Shown: positions 1 through 6,656, counted from the first letter of the stretch. The stretch is 9,978 nt of DNA from SAR202 cluster bacterium (GCA_009392095.1 VFHF01000302.1:1-9978); one strand, 5' to 3'. Notes: a model not told the origin generated them from the letters alone. A program made the numbers and translations.

Positions 1-56
1 ATTTTTGTCTTGATTGTCGTCGGATTAGGGCCGCCTCCCATCTGTGAGTGCATTAA

Positions 57-94
57 AATGAGCGCAGGTCTAAATTCATTGACCTGCGCTCATT
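57..94 (-). terminator. Rho-independent terminator of the Nudix/EthD unit
   Basis: A perfect 14-bp inverted repeat (57-70 pairing with 81-94) encloses a 10-base loop. Read leftward, the stem is followed by TTTTAA, a modest U-run. Read rightward it is followed by A's, so it should act on the minus strand. It lies about 30 bases past the stop of the EthD-like gene. Confidence 0.75.
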
Positions 95-125
95 AAAACC
101 GTCCTAAATTGATTCTAAATTGTGT

Positions 126-797
126 TTATTTCGGGAATATTCGGCGGAAAATCCCTGGCGACCCCTCTTCATGAACCATAAACGGCCTGACTTCGGTGTT
201 CCAAACCGGCGTAACCATGGGGCTCCAGGCCTTCCAGCCTTCCCCATTTACCACGTCCATGGACTCCATCTCGTGTACCGTTGTGTACTTGGGAGCGCCC
301 ATCACAGCTTCAAACCGCCGGGCCCGGATATAGCCCGGAATCTTGGTGGCTTCGGGCAACCGCTCGGTGTTGTAGGCCTTGTTGAACTTGGCGTCGATCT
401 CCTCGGGGACCGACATACGCCCCACCAGCAAGACCGGCGCCATACCTGACTGGGCTGTTTCCTCAGACACGCTATCCGGATAGATACGCGTGTAAAGATT
501 TCTGATGTATTCCGTGCCGATCACGCTGGGTGACATGCGTTTGGACCATTCAGTAGGATCCTTGAGCCACTTCTGCCAGGCGCCTGTGTGCCAGGTGTCA
601 GCCGACTCCAACTCATAGACGGCTAGATACCGGGGTCCACCCTGCACCGCTTCGTACCGGGCTGCGTTGAGCACCCCCGGAATCGACAACCGCTCAGGTA
701 TGTGTTCTTCGTTGTACCACCGGTTGTACTCCTCTTCATGCTCGGCCGCCACGTCGCTGTAGACCATCAGCAGACCGTTTCCTTTCTTCGCTGCCAT
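126..797 (-). CDS. Two-domain EthD-like dimeric alpha/beta-barrel protein
   Basis: This 223-residue protein resembles the EthD/dimeric alpha-beta-barrel superfamily, small ferredoxin-fold proteins often found beside degradation genes. It contains two tandem copies of one domain. Copy 1 has YNRWYNEEHIPER at 24-36 followed by IPG (39-41), RYE (47-49) and GGPRYLAVYELES (53-65). Copy 2 has FNKAYNTERLPE at 138-149, IPG (153-155), RRFE and GAPKYTTVHEMES (167-179). The second copy has lost the histidine of the EEHIP motif. No signal peptide or membrane segment is visible, so it is probably cytoplasmic. I chose the start at 797 because GGGAG lies 8 bases upstream; a longer in-frame reading to 863 would run into the Nudix gene. 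It lies 52 bases downstream of the Nudix gene on the same strand, probably co-transcribed. The fold assignment is fairly firm; the substrate is unknown. Confidence 0.8.
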   Translation of the reverse strand: MAAKKGNGLLMVYSDVAAEHEEEYNRWYNEEHIPERLSIPGVLNAARYEAVQGGPRYLAVYELESADTWHTGAWQKWLKDPTEWSKRMSPSVIGTEYIRNLYTRIYPDSVSEETAQSGMAPVLLVGRMSVPEEIDAKFNKAYNTERLPEATKIPGYIRARRFEAVMGAPKYTTVHEMESMDVVNGEGWKAWSPMVTPVWNTEVRPFMVHEEGSPGIFRRIFPK

Positions 798-849
798 CTC
801 TGCTACTCCCTTGAAATTATCGTTGTGCTTTCCAAAATGCGATGCTGGG

Positions 850-1284
850 TCAGTCCCCCGCATAGTAATACTGACCCGTACCGTAGCTTTCCAGTGCGTA
901 TCTCATGGCGCGGAACAGCGGTTCCGGAAGGCGGTCCAAGGGGAACCATCCGCTGTCGATGAACGCTTCCGGCTCCATCAGCCTTGGTTCTTGCCCCGTG
1001 ATGTCTCCCAGAAACTCGATGTCCACGTAGTGCTTGCCGTAGGCTATGATGTTGCTCACGCAGAGAAATTCGAGTTCTCCCACGGTCACGCCCAGTTCCT
1101 CCATGGCCTCCCGCCGGGCGCATTCCTCCAGGCTCTCGCCATTTTCCAAATGTCCGCCTGCGGAAGCCCAGGTGTCTTCGCCGTGGGCGCCGTGACGCTT
1201 GGCCAAGAATACCTTGCCGTCACGCACAAATATTACGCCTACTCCCACCTGGGGTCTCATCGATTCTGCCGATTCTAACGCCAT
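850..1284 (-). CDS. Nudix hydrolase (NUDT15/MutT-like)
   Basis: Nudix enzymes cleave nucleoside diphosphates linked to another moiety, using divalent metal. With the start at 1284 the protein has 144 residues and a complete Nudix box at 44-66 (G-x5-E-x7-REA-x-EE-x-GV), with the metal-binding REAMEE intact. The segment VGVGVIFVRDGKVFLAKR (13-30) and GGHLENGES (43-51) match the small MutT/NUDT15 type, usually 130-150 residues. The usual proline before the GG is alanine here (SAGGH). Three ATGs are possible (1308, 1284, 1260), none with a Shine-Dalgarno site. I favour 1284 because an extended -10 (TGCTATACT) ends 7 bases upstream, which would give a leaderless message; 1260 gives the N-terminus most like the family. 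It is first in a leftward pair with the EthD-like gene. The exact nucleotide substrate cannot be read from sequence. Confidence 0.9.
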   Translation of the reverse strand: MALESAESMRPQVGVGVIFVRDGKVFLAKRHGAHGEDTWASAGGHLENGESLEECARREAMEELGVTVGELEFLCVSNIIAYGKHYVDIEFLGDITGQEPRLMEPEAFIDSGWFPLDRLPEPLFRAMRYALESYGTGQYYYAGD

Positions 1285-1291
1285 GGCGGCG

Positions 1292-1300
1292 AGTATAGCA
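1292..1300 (-). promoter_or_regulatory. Extended -10 promoter for the Nudix unit
   Basis: On the minus strand the bases read TGCTATACT, an extended -10 element. No good -35 is present. Transcription would start at about 1284-1285, right at an in-frame ATG, implying a leaderless message. Prediction only. Confidence 0.4.
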
Positions 1301-1351
1301 CGGGCCATTTCGCAGACCCGAGAGCGACTCGCCTGGAGGGTTCGGTTGCCC

Positions 1352-1357
1352 TATAAT
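1352..1357 (+). promoter_or_regulatory. Candidate -10 element for the ridA-like/M20 unit
   Basis: A perfect TATAAT lies 47 bases before the ridA-like ATG in the divergent spacer. The region 17-18 bases upstream does not resemble TTGACA, so the promoter is weak, activated, or uncertain. Confidence 0.4.
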
Positions 1358-1404
1358 TACGCCGTAACTGCCCTCAGCCGGTTGACCACCTTAGGAGGAA
1401 CCCC

Positions 1405-1820
1405 ATGACAGCACTGGACCGTACGGTAGTTACAAACAGCGCGGCGCCCAGGCCATTGGGACTACTCTCTAGGCATGAGCATCAGCCCCGAAAAACTGGT
1501 CTACGTTGCAGGCCAGGCGTGTATGGACTCCAATGGAAACTTGGTGGGGAAAGGCGACGCGGCGGCACAGACCCGCCAAGCGCTTAAGAATATCGGTATC
1601 GTGCTGGCGGGCGCCGGTGCCGATTTCAGCAATGTTGTCGAGTTCACTACCTACGTGGTCGTCCGTTCCTCCGTCCAGAGGTACCTCGACGGCTGCGGCG
1701 AGCTCTATCCGCATATGTATCCAGACCGCGACTTCCCGCCCAACACCCTGCTCGTGGTTGCGGGCTTGGTACGCGAACGATTATCTGGTTGAGATAAAGG
1801 CCGTGGCGGCGTTGCCGTAG
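1405..1820 (+). pseudogene. RidA/YjgF-family gene with two apparent frameshifts
   Basis: Three reading frames joined in order give one complete RidA-family protein of about 138 residues. The first runs from ATG 1405 (AGGAGG at 1393-1398) through APRPLG. The second carries YSLGMSISPEKLVYVAGQ and most of the body. The third gives DYLVEIKAVAALP and stops at 1820. The first break is at about 1459-1462 (one base gained or two lost near GGG). The second is at about 1778, where removing one C restores VREDYLVEI, a typical RidA ending. RidA proteins normally hydrolyse reactive enamine/imine intermediates of PLP enzymes. Here the arginine that binds substrate carboxylate (R105 in E. coli RidA, in PARS) is asparagine (PPNT, codon 1742-1744), while the nearby glutamate is kept. 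The intact ancestor was therefore probably not a classical imine deaminase. As given, the longest intact piece is 1475-1792 (105 residues). Either a decayed gene or sequencing/assembly errors. The M20 gene follows after 33 bases. Confidence 0.75.
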
Positions 1821-1853
1821 GCTATTTGAAAAGGTACGCCCCGGAGGCACACA

Positions 1854-2936
1854 TTGGCAGACCAAGAACGACTGGTTAAAACCCTGATTGACCTGATCAA
1901 GATCGATAGCCCCAGCGGCGAGGAAGACGCCATGGACGCGGAGGTCAGCTCCCGGCTTGAGTCCCTAGGTCTGAAGGTCTCTCACGATTCGTTCAACAAC
2001 GTGATCGCGACACTGGAGGGTGAGGGCCGCCCCATAATGCTCTCTGCTCATATAGACACCGTAGAGCCAGGCCGGGGAATCAAACCCATGGTGGACGGCG
2101 GAATACTACGCTCAGACGGCAGCACCATCCTTGGGGGCGACTGCAAAGCTGGGGTCGCCATAATTCTAGAAGGACTGGCGGCCGCTATCGAGTCCAATGG
2201 CGGAAATCGGGCCATTGAGGTGGTGTTCACCCGCCACGAAGAAGGCGGTCTGGTGGGGGCGCATCACCTGGACTTCAGCCTGGTCGCGGCCAAAGAGGGC
2301 ATAGTCTTCGACGGGGAGGGGCCTCCCAACCGGATAATCCTATCGGCCCCGTCCCAGAACGTGGTCACGGCTCAGATCACAGGCCGGGCCGCCCATGCGG
2401 GGCTGGAACCCGAAAAGGGAATTTCCGCTTTGCTCATCGCCGCCGATATCCTGGGGCGTCTGCCATTGGGCCGCATCGACGAAGAGACCACGGCGAATAT
2501 AGGCCGGATGGAAGGCGGCCTGAAGCGCAACATCATTCCGGAGCAAGCTTTCTTAGACGGCGAGTTCCGGAGCCGGAGCAACGAAAAGTTAGCCGATGTT
2601 GAACGTAAATTCCGGGGGGTCTTTGAAGAGGTTGCCTCCAGATTCCCCAAAGCGAAGATCGACCTGGATATCGTGAACACCTACCAAGCCTACAACGTAG
2701 ACCCCAACACCGATGCCGTTGCCATCATCGGCAAGGCGTTGGCCCAGATTGGCCTGGAACCCATTCTGGAAACAACCGGCGGCGGGTCAGACGCCAACGT
2801 ATTTATCGAGAAGGGTATCTCGGCCATCCCGGTTGGCATTGGCGTGCGCGACTTCCACACCACCTGGGAAACAGCCGTAATCGCCGAGGTCCTGCAGGGC
2901 GCTCAGATGTGTCAAAGAATCATCAAAGGACCCTAA
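1854..2936 (+). CDS. M20-family metallopeptidase, peptidase-T-like (PepT2/YqjE type)
   Basis: The 360-residue product matches M20 zinc exopeptidases of the peptidase-T-like group, which release residues from di- or tripeptides in the cytoplasm. The two-metal site is complete: H66 and D68 (SAHIDTV), D96 (LGGDCKAG), the catalytic/metal pair E129-E130 (RHEEGG), D153 (VFDGEG) and H335 (DFHTTWE). The dimerisation lid lies at about 165-275, with AHAGLEPEKGISA and LGRIDEETTANIGR strongly recalling Bacillus YqjE. A GGGSDAN motif precedes the last ligand. In many relatives D96 is followed by D; here by C, which the family pattern allows. The start is TTG at 1854, supported by GGAGG at 1843-1847, six bases upstream. 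It lies 33 bases after the broken ridA-like gene and was probably transcribed with it. The family is firm; the true substrate could be another amide or N-acyl amino acid. Confidence 0.93.
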   Translation: MADQERLVKTLIDLIKIDSPSGEEDAMDAEVSSRLESLGLKVSHDSFNNVIATLEGEGRPIMLSAHIDTVEPGRGIKPMVDGGILRSDGSTILGGDCKAGVAIILEGLAAAIESNGGNRAIEVVFTRHEEGGLVGAHHLDFSLVAAKEGIVFDGEGPPNRIILSAPSQNVVTAQITGRAAHAGLEPEKGISALLIAADILGRLPLGRIDEETTANIGRMEGGLKRNIIPEQAFLDGEFRSRSNEKLADVERKFRGVFEEVASRFPKAKIDLDIVNTYQAYNVDPNTDAVAIIGKALAQIGLEPILETTGGGSDANVFIEKGISAIPVGIGVRDFHTTWETAVIAEVLQGAQMCQRIIKGP

Positions 2937-3107
2937 CCGCGTAAGATAGTCTGGTTTAATGGCGACCGGATGTCTTAAAATAGGCGACTGCTGGCCGGAA
3001 TTGAATCCTAGAACCTGAAGTGACATCCTAACGTAACTGAATAGAGTAGCCAAAGTCGGAAACACCATCCCAATCGATCAACGGCGTCGTGCCGTGAGGA
3101 TATCCAG

Positions 3108-3533
3108 ATGGCAGAACAGCCAAGCGAAAAAGCGATTCAGAGGATGCGGGTCTTCGTTGAGAAATACACCGAGAAGTCTGGGACCTATGTCTCTCCCGTG
3201 GAAGGTGTCACAGAACAGGTCATCTTGGGCCTGGCCCAGAACATAGATGAGATTGGCCGGCCCCTATGCCCCTGCCGTTTCTACCCGGACAAGAACGAAG
3301 AGATAAAACATCGCACTTGGATCTGTGCCTGCGACGACATGCAGATCTACAAGTATTGTCATTGCTTGTTGTTCGTAAACAAGGACGGCTACCCCATCAC
3401 CGAATACCTGCCTGAAGGCCACGAAGCGCTGGAATCGTACGGCGTGATCAAGGACCCGGAACCCGACAAGGGCCGGCCTCTAAGGGACAAAGCAGAAGAA
3501 CGGGAACAAGAGCGGATCGACCGGCCTTCCTAA
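3108..3533 (+). CDS. Ferredoxin:thioredoxin reductase catalytic chain homologue (FTR beta)
   Basis: FTR passes electrons from ferredoxin through a 4Fe-4S cluster and an adjacent disulfide to thioredoxin. This 141-residue protein holds the full signature: C54-P-C56, 16 residues, C73-A-C75, 8 residues, C84-H-C86. All six cysteines and the histidine are present with exact family spacing. The only change is CPC to CAC in the second pair. Segment 1-50 is helical, and the C-terminal tail after about 110 is charged (KDPEPDKGRPLRDKAEEREQE) and extends beyond the compact plant-type domain. The ATG at 3108 has GAGG eight bases upstream. No FTR variable chain, ferredoxin, thioredoxin or photosynthesis gene is nearby, as is known for FTR-like proteins of anaerobes and other non-phototrophs. 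It is separated by 171 and 145 bases from its neighbours, so it may be a single-gene unit. Function in thiol redox control is inferred from family. Confidence 0.93.
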   Translation: MAEQPSEKAIQRMRVFVEKYTEKSGTYVSPVEGVTEQVILGLAQNIDEIGRPLCPCRFYPDKNEEIKHRTWICACDDMQIYKYCHCLLFVNKDGYPITEYLPEGHEALESYGVIKDPEPDKGRPLRDKAEEREQERIDRPS

Positions 3534-3678
3534 TCTATCGAGCCTGGGTTAAGCGGGGCTCGCTGAACCGGCCTCTTATGAGGCGTCGACTTGTTTGATA
3601 TCATTACGGGCGGCCGACGGCCAATGAACCTGACGCCGGACTACACTTTGCACATATCCAACGGCTGGAGAGAATCAA

Positions 3679-4959
3679 ATGGCCACCATCAACAAGAAAC
3701 GCCAACTGGGCCGCCCCGTCTCGATCGTAGGCGCAGGGTTGTCCCAATTTGGGGCCTTCCCCGACAAAGACACTCGCGACCTCTTCGTTGAGGCCTTCCA
3801 AGATATGGCCCAGAACATGGACCGCGGGTTCGATATCCAAGACATCGAATGCGCCTATGTGGGGAACTACTCCTCAGACCTGTTTGAGCACCAGGGCCAC
3901 ACCGCTCCCATCGTGGCCGACTGGCTCGGCATCACCCCGATCCCCATCACCCGTATCGAGAATGCCTGCGCCAGTAGCGGCAGCGCCCTCAGGGAGGGCG
4001 TAATGGCCATCGCCAGCGGCATGTACGACGTTGTCTTGGTCGGCGGCATGGAGAAGATGACCAACCTGCCCACCGACGGCGTCACCGATGTCCTAGCATC
4101 GGCTGCGGACGGGCTGTATGAAGTCCCGGCAGGCCTGACCTTCCCCGGTATCTTCGGAGCCATCGCCAAAGCGCACATGGACCGCTACGAGACCAACCTT
4201 GACCACTTGTTGAAGGTCGCCATCAAGAACCACAGCAATGGCGCCCTAAACCCCAAAGCCCAGTTCCAGCAAACCGTCACGGAAATGATGGAGCGGCGCA
4301 TCTCCCGGGCCCAAGAGCGCGGGCAGGACGTGCCGGACTACAAAACCGACATGGACTTCCTGCAAGACCCACGGGCCAATCCCTGGATCGCCTGGCCCCT
4401 GCGGCTATACGACTGCGCCCCGATCACCGACGGCGCATCCTGTGTGCTGCTGGTGTCCGAAGAGATTGCCCATAACTTTACCGACATGCCAATCAACATC
4501 GCAGGGATTGGACAGGCTACCGGCAAACCACTACACGACGCGGATGAACTAACTTCGCTATCGGCCGCCAAGGCCGCTTCGCAACAGGCCTATGACATGG
4601 CTGGCATCACCGTGGCTGACATAGACCTCGCGGAGGTCCACGACTGCTTCACCATCGCTGAGATCGTGGCTACTGAAGACCTGGGCTTCTTCGCTCCGGG
4701 CGAAGGCCCCCGCGCCGTGGACGAAGGACGCACCGCGCTGGACGGAGACCACCCCATCAACTCCTCAGGCGGACTGAAGGCGAAGGGTCATCCGGTGGGC
4801 GCTTCCGGCGTCGGACAGGTCATTGAAATCTACCACCAACTTCGTGGCGAAGCTGGAGAACGACAGGTTAAAAAGGCCAACCTAACCGTTGGTCTGACTC
4901 ACAATGTGGGCGGCACCGGCGGGACCTGCGTAGTCAACGTCCTGCGCCGGGAGTCGTAA
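3679..4959 (+). CDS. SCP2/SCP-x-type thiolase (acetyl-CoA acetyltransferase family)
   Basis: Thiolases make or break carbon-carbon bonds in acyl-CoA chains. The 426-residue protein has the nucleophilic cysteine C97 in NACASSG, the HDCF motif at 321-324 that defines SCP2-type thiolases (replacing NEAF), and the catalytic histidine H371 in GHPVGASG. The C-terminal segment is NVGGTGGTCVV, lacking the classical CxG cysteine motif, as usual for this type. The region around 210-235 (ERRISRAQERGQDVPDYK) looks longer than in many relatives. The ATG at 3679 has GGAG eight bases upstream. The DUF35 gene begins two bases after its stop, an arrangement seen where the two proteins form a complex, as in archaeal thiolase/HMG-CoA synthase assemblies and actinobacterial steroid side-chain enzymes (Ltp2-ChsH2). 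It may act as a degradative thiolase, a retro-aldolase or a biosynthetic condensing enzyme; sequence alone does not decide. All catalytic residues are present, arguing for an active enzyme. Confidence 0.93.
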   Translation: MATINKKRQLGRPVSIVGAGLSQFGAFPDKDTRDLFVEAFQDMAQNMDRGFDIQDIECAYVGNYSSDLFEHQGHTAPIVADWLGITPIPITRIENACASSGSALREGVMAIASGMYDVVLVGGMEKMTNLPTDGVTDVLASAADGLYEVPAGLTFPGIFGAIAKAHMDRYETNLDHLLKVAIKNHSNGALNPKAQFQQTVTEMMERRISRAQERGQDVPDYKTDMDFLQDPRANPWIAWPLRLYDCAPITDGASCVLLVSEEIAHNFTDMPINIAGIGQATGKPLHDADELTSLSAAKAASQQAYDMAGITVADIDLAEVHDCFTIAEIVATEDLGFFAPGEGPRAVDEGRTALDGDHPINSSGGLKAKGHPVGASGVGQVIEIYHQLRGEAGERQVKKANLTVGLTHNVGGTGGTCVVNVLRRES

Positions 4960-4961
4960 GC

Positions 4962-5369
4962 ATGACCAGCGAATTCAACTCCGCCGCCTTCTACAACAAG
5001 CTCAAAGAGGAAAAGAAACTGGTTGGTGTAAAGTGCCAGGACTGCGGCCACCTCTCGCCCGAGCCCCGGCCTATGTGCCCAGAATGCCACGGGTTCAACA
5101 TGGAGTGGCACCAGTTCAGCGGCAAAGCCACACTCAGCACCTTCACTTGCATATCCATCGTCCCGGTCAAGATGGCCGCCAAAGGTTACGGTCGGGACAA
5201 GCCGTATTGCACCGGAATAGTCGACCTTGAAGAAGGTCCCAGAATCAGCGCCATGATCAACGGCGTGGACGGTACGAACCCGCAAGGCATCGAGACCGGG
5301 ATGAATCTGGTCTTGGACGCTGAGGAACTGGACGAAGAGTCGCCAGCCCTGGCCTTCAGACCTGCCTAA
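4962..5369 (+). CDS. Zn-ribbon/OB-fold (DUF35) acyl-CoA-associated protein
   Basis: This 135-residue protein has the two-part DUF35 architecture: an N-terminal helix (about 6-19), a rubredoxin-like zinc ribbon with C25, C28, C39 and C42 (CQDCG and CPECH), and an OB-fold from about 50 to the end. All four zinc ligands are present. In known complexes such proteins bridge a thiolase with a partner enzyme and help pass CoA intermediates between them. The GKATLSTFT segment and the C-terminal GMNLVLDAEELD follow the family pattern. The ATG lies two bases after the thiolase stop, with GGGAG (4949-4953) eight bases upstream inside the thiolase gene, so the pair is almost certainly co-translated. A two-way terminator follows immediately. 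No third partner (MaoC-like hydratase or HMG-CoA synthase) is next to it, so any such partner would lie elsewhere. Confidence 0.93.
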   Translation: MTSEFNSAAFYNKLKEEKKLVGVKCQDCGHLSPEPRPMCPECHGFNMEWHQFSGKATLSTFTCISIVPVKMAAKGYGRDKPYCTGIVDLEEGPRISAMINGVDGTNPQGIETGMNLVLDAEELDEESPALAFRPA

Positions 5370-5374
5370 ACAGG

Positions 5375-5449
5375 GACCGGAGATAGGCAAGAAAAAGACC
5401 GGCCCCTCCACCTGGAAGGGCTGGTCTTTTAAGTCTTTTTCTTCCGGTC
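5375..5449. terminator. Bidirectional terminator between convergent DUF35 and VOC genes
   Basis: Nested inverted repeats lie in the 85-bp convergent gap. The inner stem is AAAAGACC-GCCC paired with GGGC-GGTCTTTT (about 5393-5404 with 5417-5430). A competing or outer stem is GAAAAAGAC (5391-5399) with GTCTTTTTC (5433-5441), continued by GACCGGA (5375-5381) with TCCGGTC (5443-5449). T-runs lie on the right arm for rightward transcription and A-runs on the left arm for leftward, so it can end both units. Confidence 0.85.
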
Positions 5450-5454
5450 TTTGC

Positions 5455-5883
5455 CTAGTCGAAGCCGCGGGTGCCGACCCAGCCGTGCTCGGAGACGTCA
5501 ATCATCTCGCCGTTGGGGCCGGTGTACTTGATCTCGACGTTGGCGTGGCGGGGGCCGTCCCCCATTCCAACACCAAGGGCCTTGTTGACCTTGTCCATTG
5601 GAGCCGAGTTATTGGCGGCCAATTTCGCCTCAACATCCGCCAGGTCCTCGACCTCGAAGCCGATGTGATGGATGCCGCTATAGTCCTTGCCGCGCTCTCC
5701 GGCTACATCGTCATTCTGGAAGTCCAAAATGGCCATATTGACGTTGCCGTCGCTGAGGAAATATCCGTTGGCGTTGGCGCTTTCCAATTGGGCAATCTCA
5801 CGCAGTCCGAAGACATCTTTGTAAAACCCTGCAGTCTTTTCTGCATCCTGAGTGGCAATGGCGATGTGCTTAATCTTAGGCAT
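5455..5883 (-). CDS. VOC-family (glyoxalase/bleomycin-resistance fold) protein
   Basis: The 142-residue product is a vicinal-oxygen-chelate protein made of two beta-alpha-beta-beta-beta modules, a fold used by glyoxalase I, extradiol dioxygenases and epimerases. The first module opens with KIKHIAIATQDAEKTAGFYKD; the second has GIHHIGFEVEDL at 70-81. Likely metal ligands are H6, H73 and an acidic residue in GEMIDVSEHGW (D129, where many relatives have E); D54 might serve as the fourth. The usual glyoxalase I glutamate pair is not evident, so a lactoylglutathione lyase call would be unsafe. The ATG at 5883 has AGGAGAGG seven bases upstream. It converges on the DUF35 gene, sharing a terminator, and diverges from the GNAT gene. 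No convincing minus-strand promoter was found. Function is unknown: lyase, epimerase, dioxygenase-like or binding protein are all possible. Confidence 0.9.
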   Translation of the reverse strand: MPKIKHIAIATQDAEKTAGFYKDVFGLREIAQLESANANGYFLSDGNVNMAILDFQNDDVAGERGKDYSGIHHIGFEVEDLADVEAKLAANNSAPMDKVNKALGVGMGDGPRHANVEIKYTGPNGEMIDVSEHGWVGTRGFD

Positions 5884-5977
5884 CTAGCAACCTCTCCTGC
5901 CGGTATTTTCCGGTACATAATTTGAGCGCCCCCAACCCTGGGGGATTCTGCCAGCAACGATACCACGTTCGTCGGGT

Positions 5978-5999
5978 TGATGTCACTTTGGTGGCATCA
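5978..5999. repeat. Operator-like dyad in the VOC/GNAT divergent spacer
   Basis: TGATGTCAC and GTGGCATCA form 9-base arms (one wobble) around the 4-base loop TTTG. The dyad lies 40 bases upstream of the predicted GNAT -35 and about 95 bases before the VOC gene. It could be a regulator-binding site or a short RNA hairpin; no regulator gene is in the window. Confidence 0.35.
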
Positions 6000-6038
6000 T
6001 GACCAGGAGTTCGGCTCATACCTGATTTGTTCGCCCGG

Positions 6039-6067
6039 TTTACACATTTAGGCGCTGAACCTACAAT
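6039..6067 (+). promoter_or_regulatory. Sigma-70-type promoter for the GNAT gene
   Basis: TTTACA (6039-6044), an exact 17-base spacer, then TACAAT (6062-6067): each hexamer is one mismatch from consensus. Transcription would start near 6074, leaving a leader of about 80 bases before the GNAT ATG. It is the best-matched promoter in the window. Confidence 0.65.
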
Positions 6068-6152
6068 CTATTGTCTCGTGAAGCGGAGTTTGTTCTTACG
6101 GCCGCGTCAGACAGTGGTCCAAGGGCGCTAATCAACGGGTTTTGACACCGGA

Positions 6153-6656
6153 ATGAAAACAGCAAATTGCATCATTGAAAACATGGGGGCTGGAGACTGG
6201 GAGGCGGTGATAGAGATCTACCAAGAGGGCATCGCAACTGGGAATGCCACAGTCGAAACAGAAGCTCCTCCTTGGGAACGCTGGAACGACAACCACCGTC
6301 CGGACTGCCGTTTGGTGGCTAAGGACAGAGACATAGTGGTAGGTTGGGCAGCGCTCAGCCCCGTATCGTCTCGCGACGCCTACTCCGGAGTGGCTGAAGT
6401 CAGTGTTTATGTCGCCAAGAAATTTCAGGGCCAGGGGGCGGGGCAACTCCTCCTGAATCACCTGGTCTCAGCCTCAGAATCCGCCGGGGTCTGGACCTTG
6501 CAATCCAGCATCTTCGTGGAGAATGAGGCAAGTATAGCCATCCACGCCGCCTGCGGGTTCCGGTCTGTTGGCACCCGCGAGCGGATCGGTTGCCTTTACG
6601 GTCGATGGCGCGACACCCTATTGATGGAACGCCGCAGCAACGTCATTGGGGCTTAG
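6153..6656 (+). CDS. GNAT N-acetyltransferase, phosphinothricin/methionine sulfoximine type
   Basis: The 167-residue protein matches the Pat/Bar/MnaT (YncA) branch of GNAT enzymes, which move an acetyl group from acetyl-CoA to the amino group of glutamate or methionine analogues. The N-terminal part has IYQEGIATGNATVET (residues about 24-38), the branch's substrate-loop signature. VGWAALSPVSSR and VAEVSVYV form the central beta strands. The acetyl-CoA pyrophosphate loop is FQGQGAG (91-97), and NEASIAIHAACGF is the usual C-terminal motif before the GTRERIG strand. Length is normal for the family. The ATG at 6153 gives the expected N-terminus but has only a weak Shine-Dalgarno match (ACCGG); the next ATG (6183) would cut into the fold. 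A good promoter lies about 85 bases upstream. It likely detoxifies amino-acid analogues or acylates amino acids; the physiological substrate is not visible. Confidence 0.92.
   Translation: MKTANCIIENMGAGDWEAVIEIYQEGIATGNATVETEAPPWERWNDNHRPDCRLVAKDRDIVVGWAALSPVSSRDAYSGVAEVSVYVAKKFQGQGAGQLLLNHLVSASESAGVWTLQSSIFVENEASIAIHAACGFRSVGTRERIGCLYGRWRDTLLMERRSNVIGA

Noticed and set aside
811..1278. 155-codon plus-strand reading frame opposite the Nudix gene
   Set aside because: The minus strand carries a complete Nudix box; the plus-strand product has no family features.
2937..3107. Possible small gene or promoter in the gap before the FTR gene
   Set aside because: No open frame with a start and Shine-Dalgarno site fits and no -35/-10 pair with correct spacing was found. 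The minus-strand frame here is mostly a shadow of the M20 gene.
3571..3584. Short hairpin GCCTC-TTAT-GAGGC after the FTR gene as a terminator
   Set aside because: The stem is only 5 bp and no proper U-run follows; it could be chance.
4899..5501. 200-codon minus-strand reading frame across the DUF35 gene and the terminator
   Set aside because: It is antisense to a clear DUF35 gene and the thiolase end, crosses a strong terminator, and its protein shows no recognisable domain.
5455..5883. Calling the VOC protein glyoxalase I or methylmalonyl-CoA epimerase
   Set aside because: The characteristic metal-ligand set for those enzymes is not clearly present, and the genes around it do not support either pathway.
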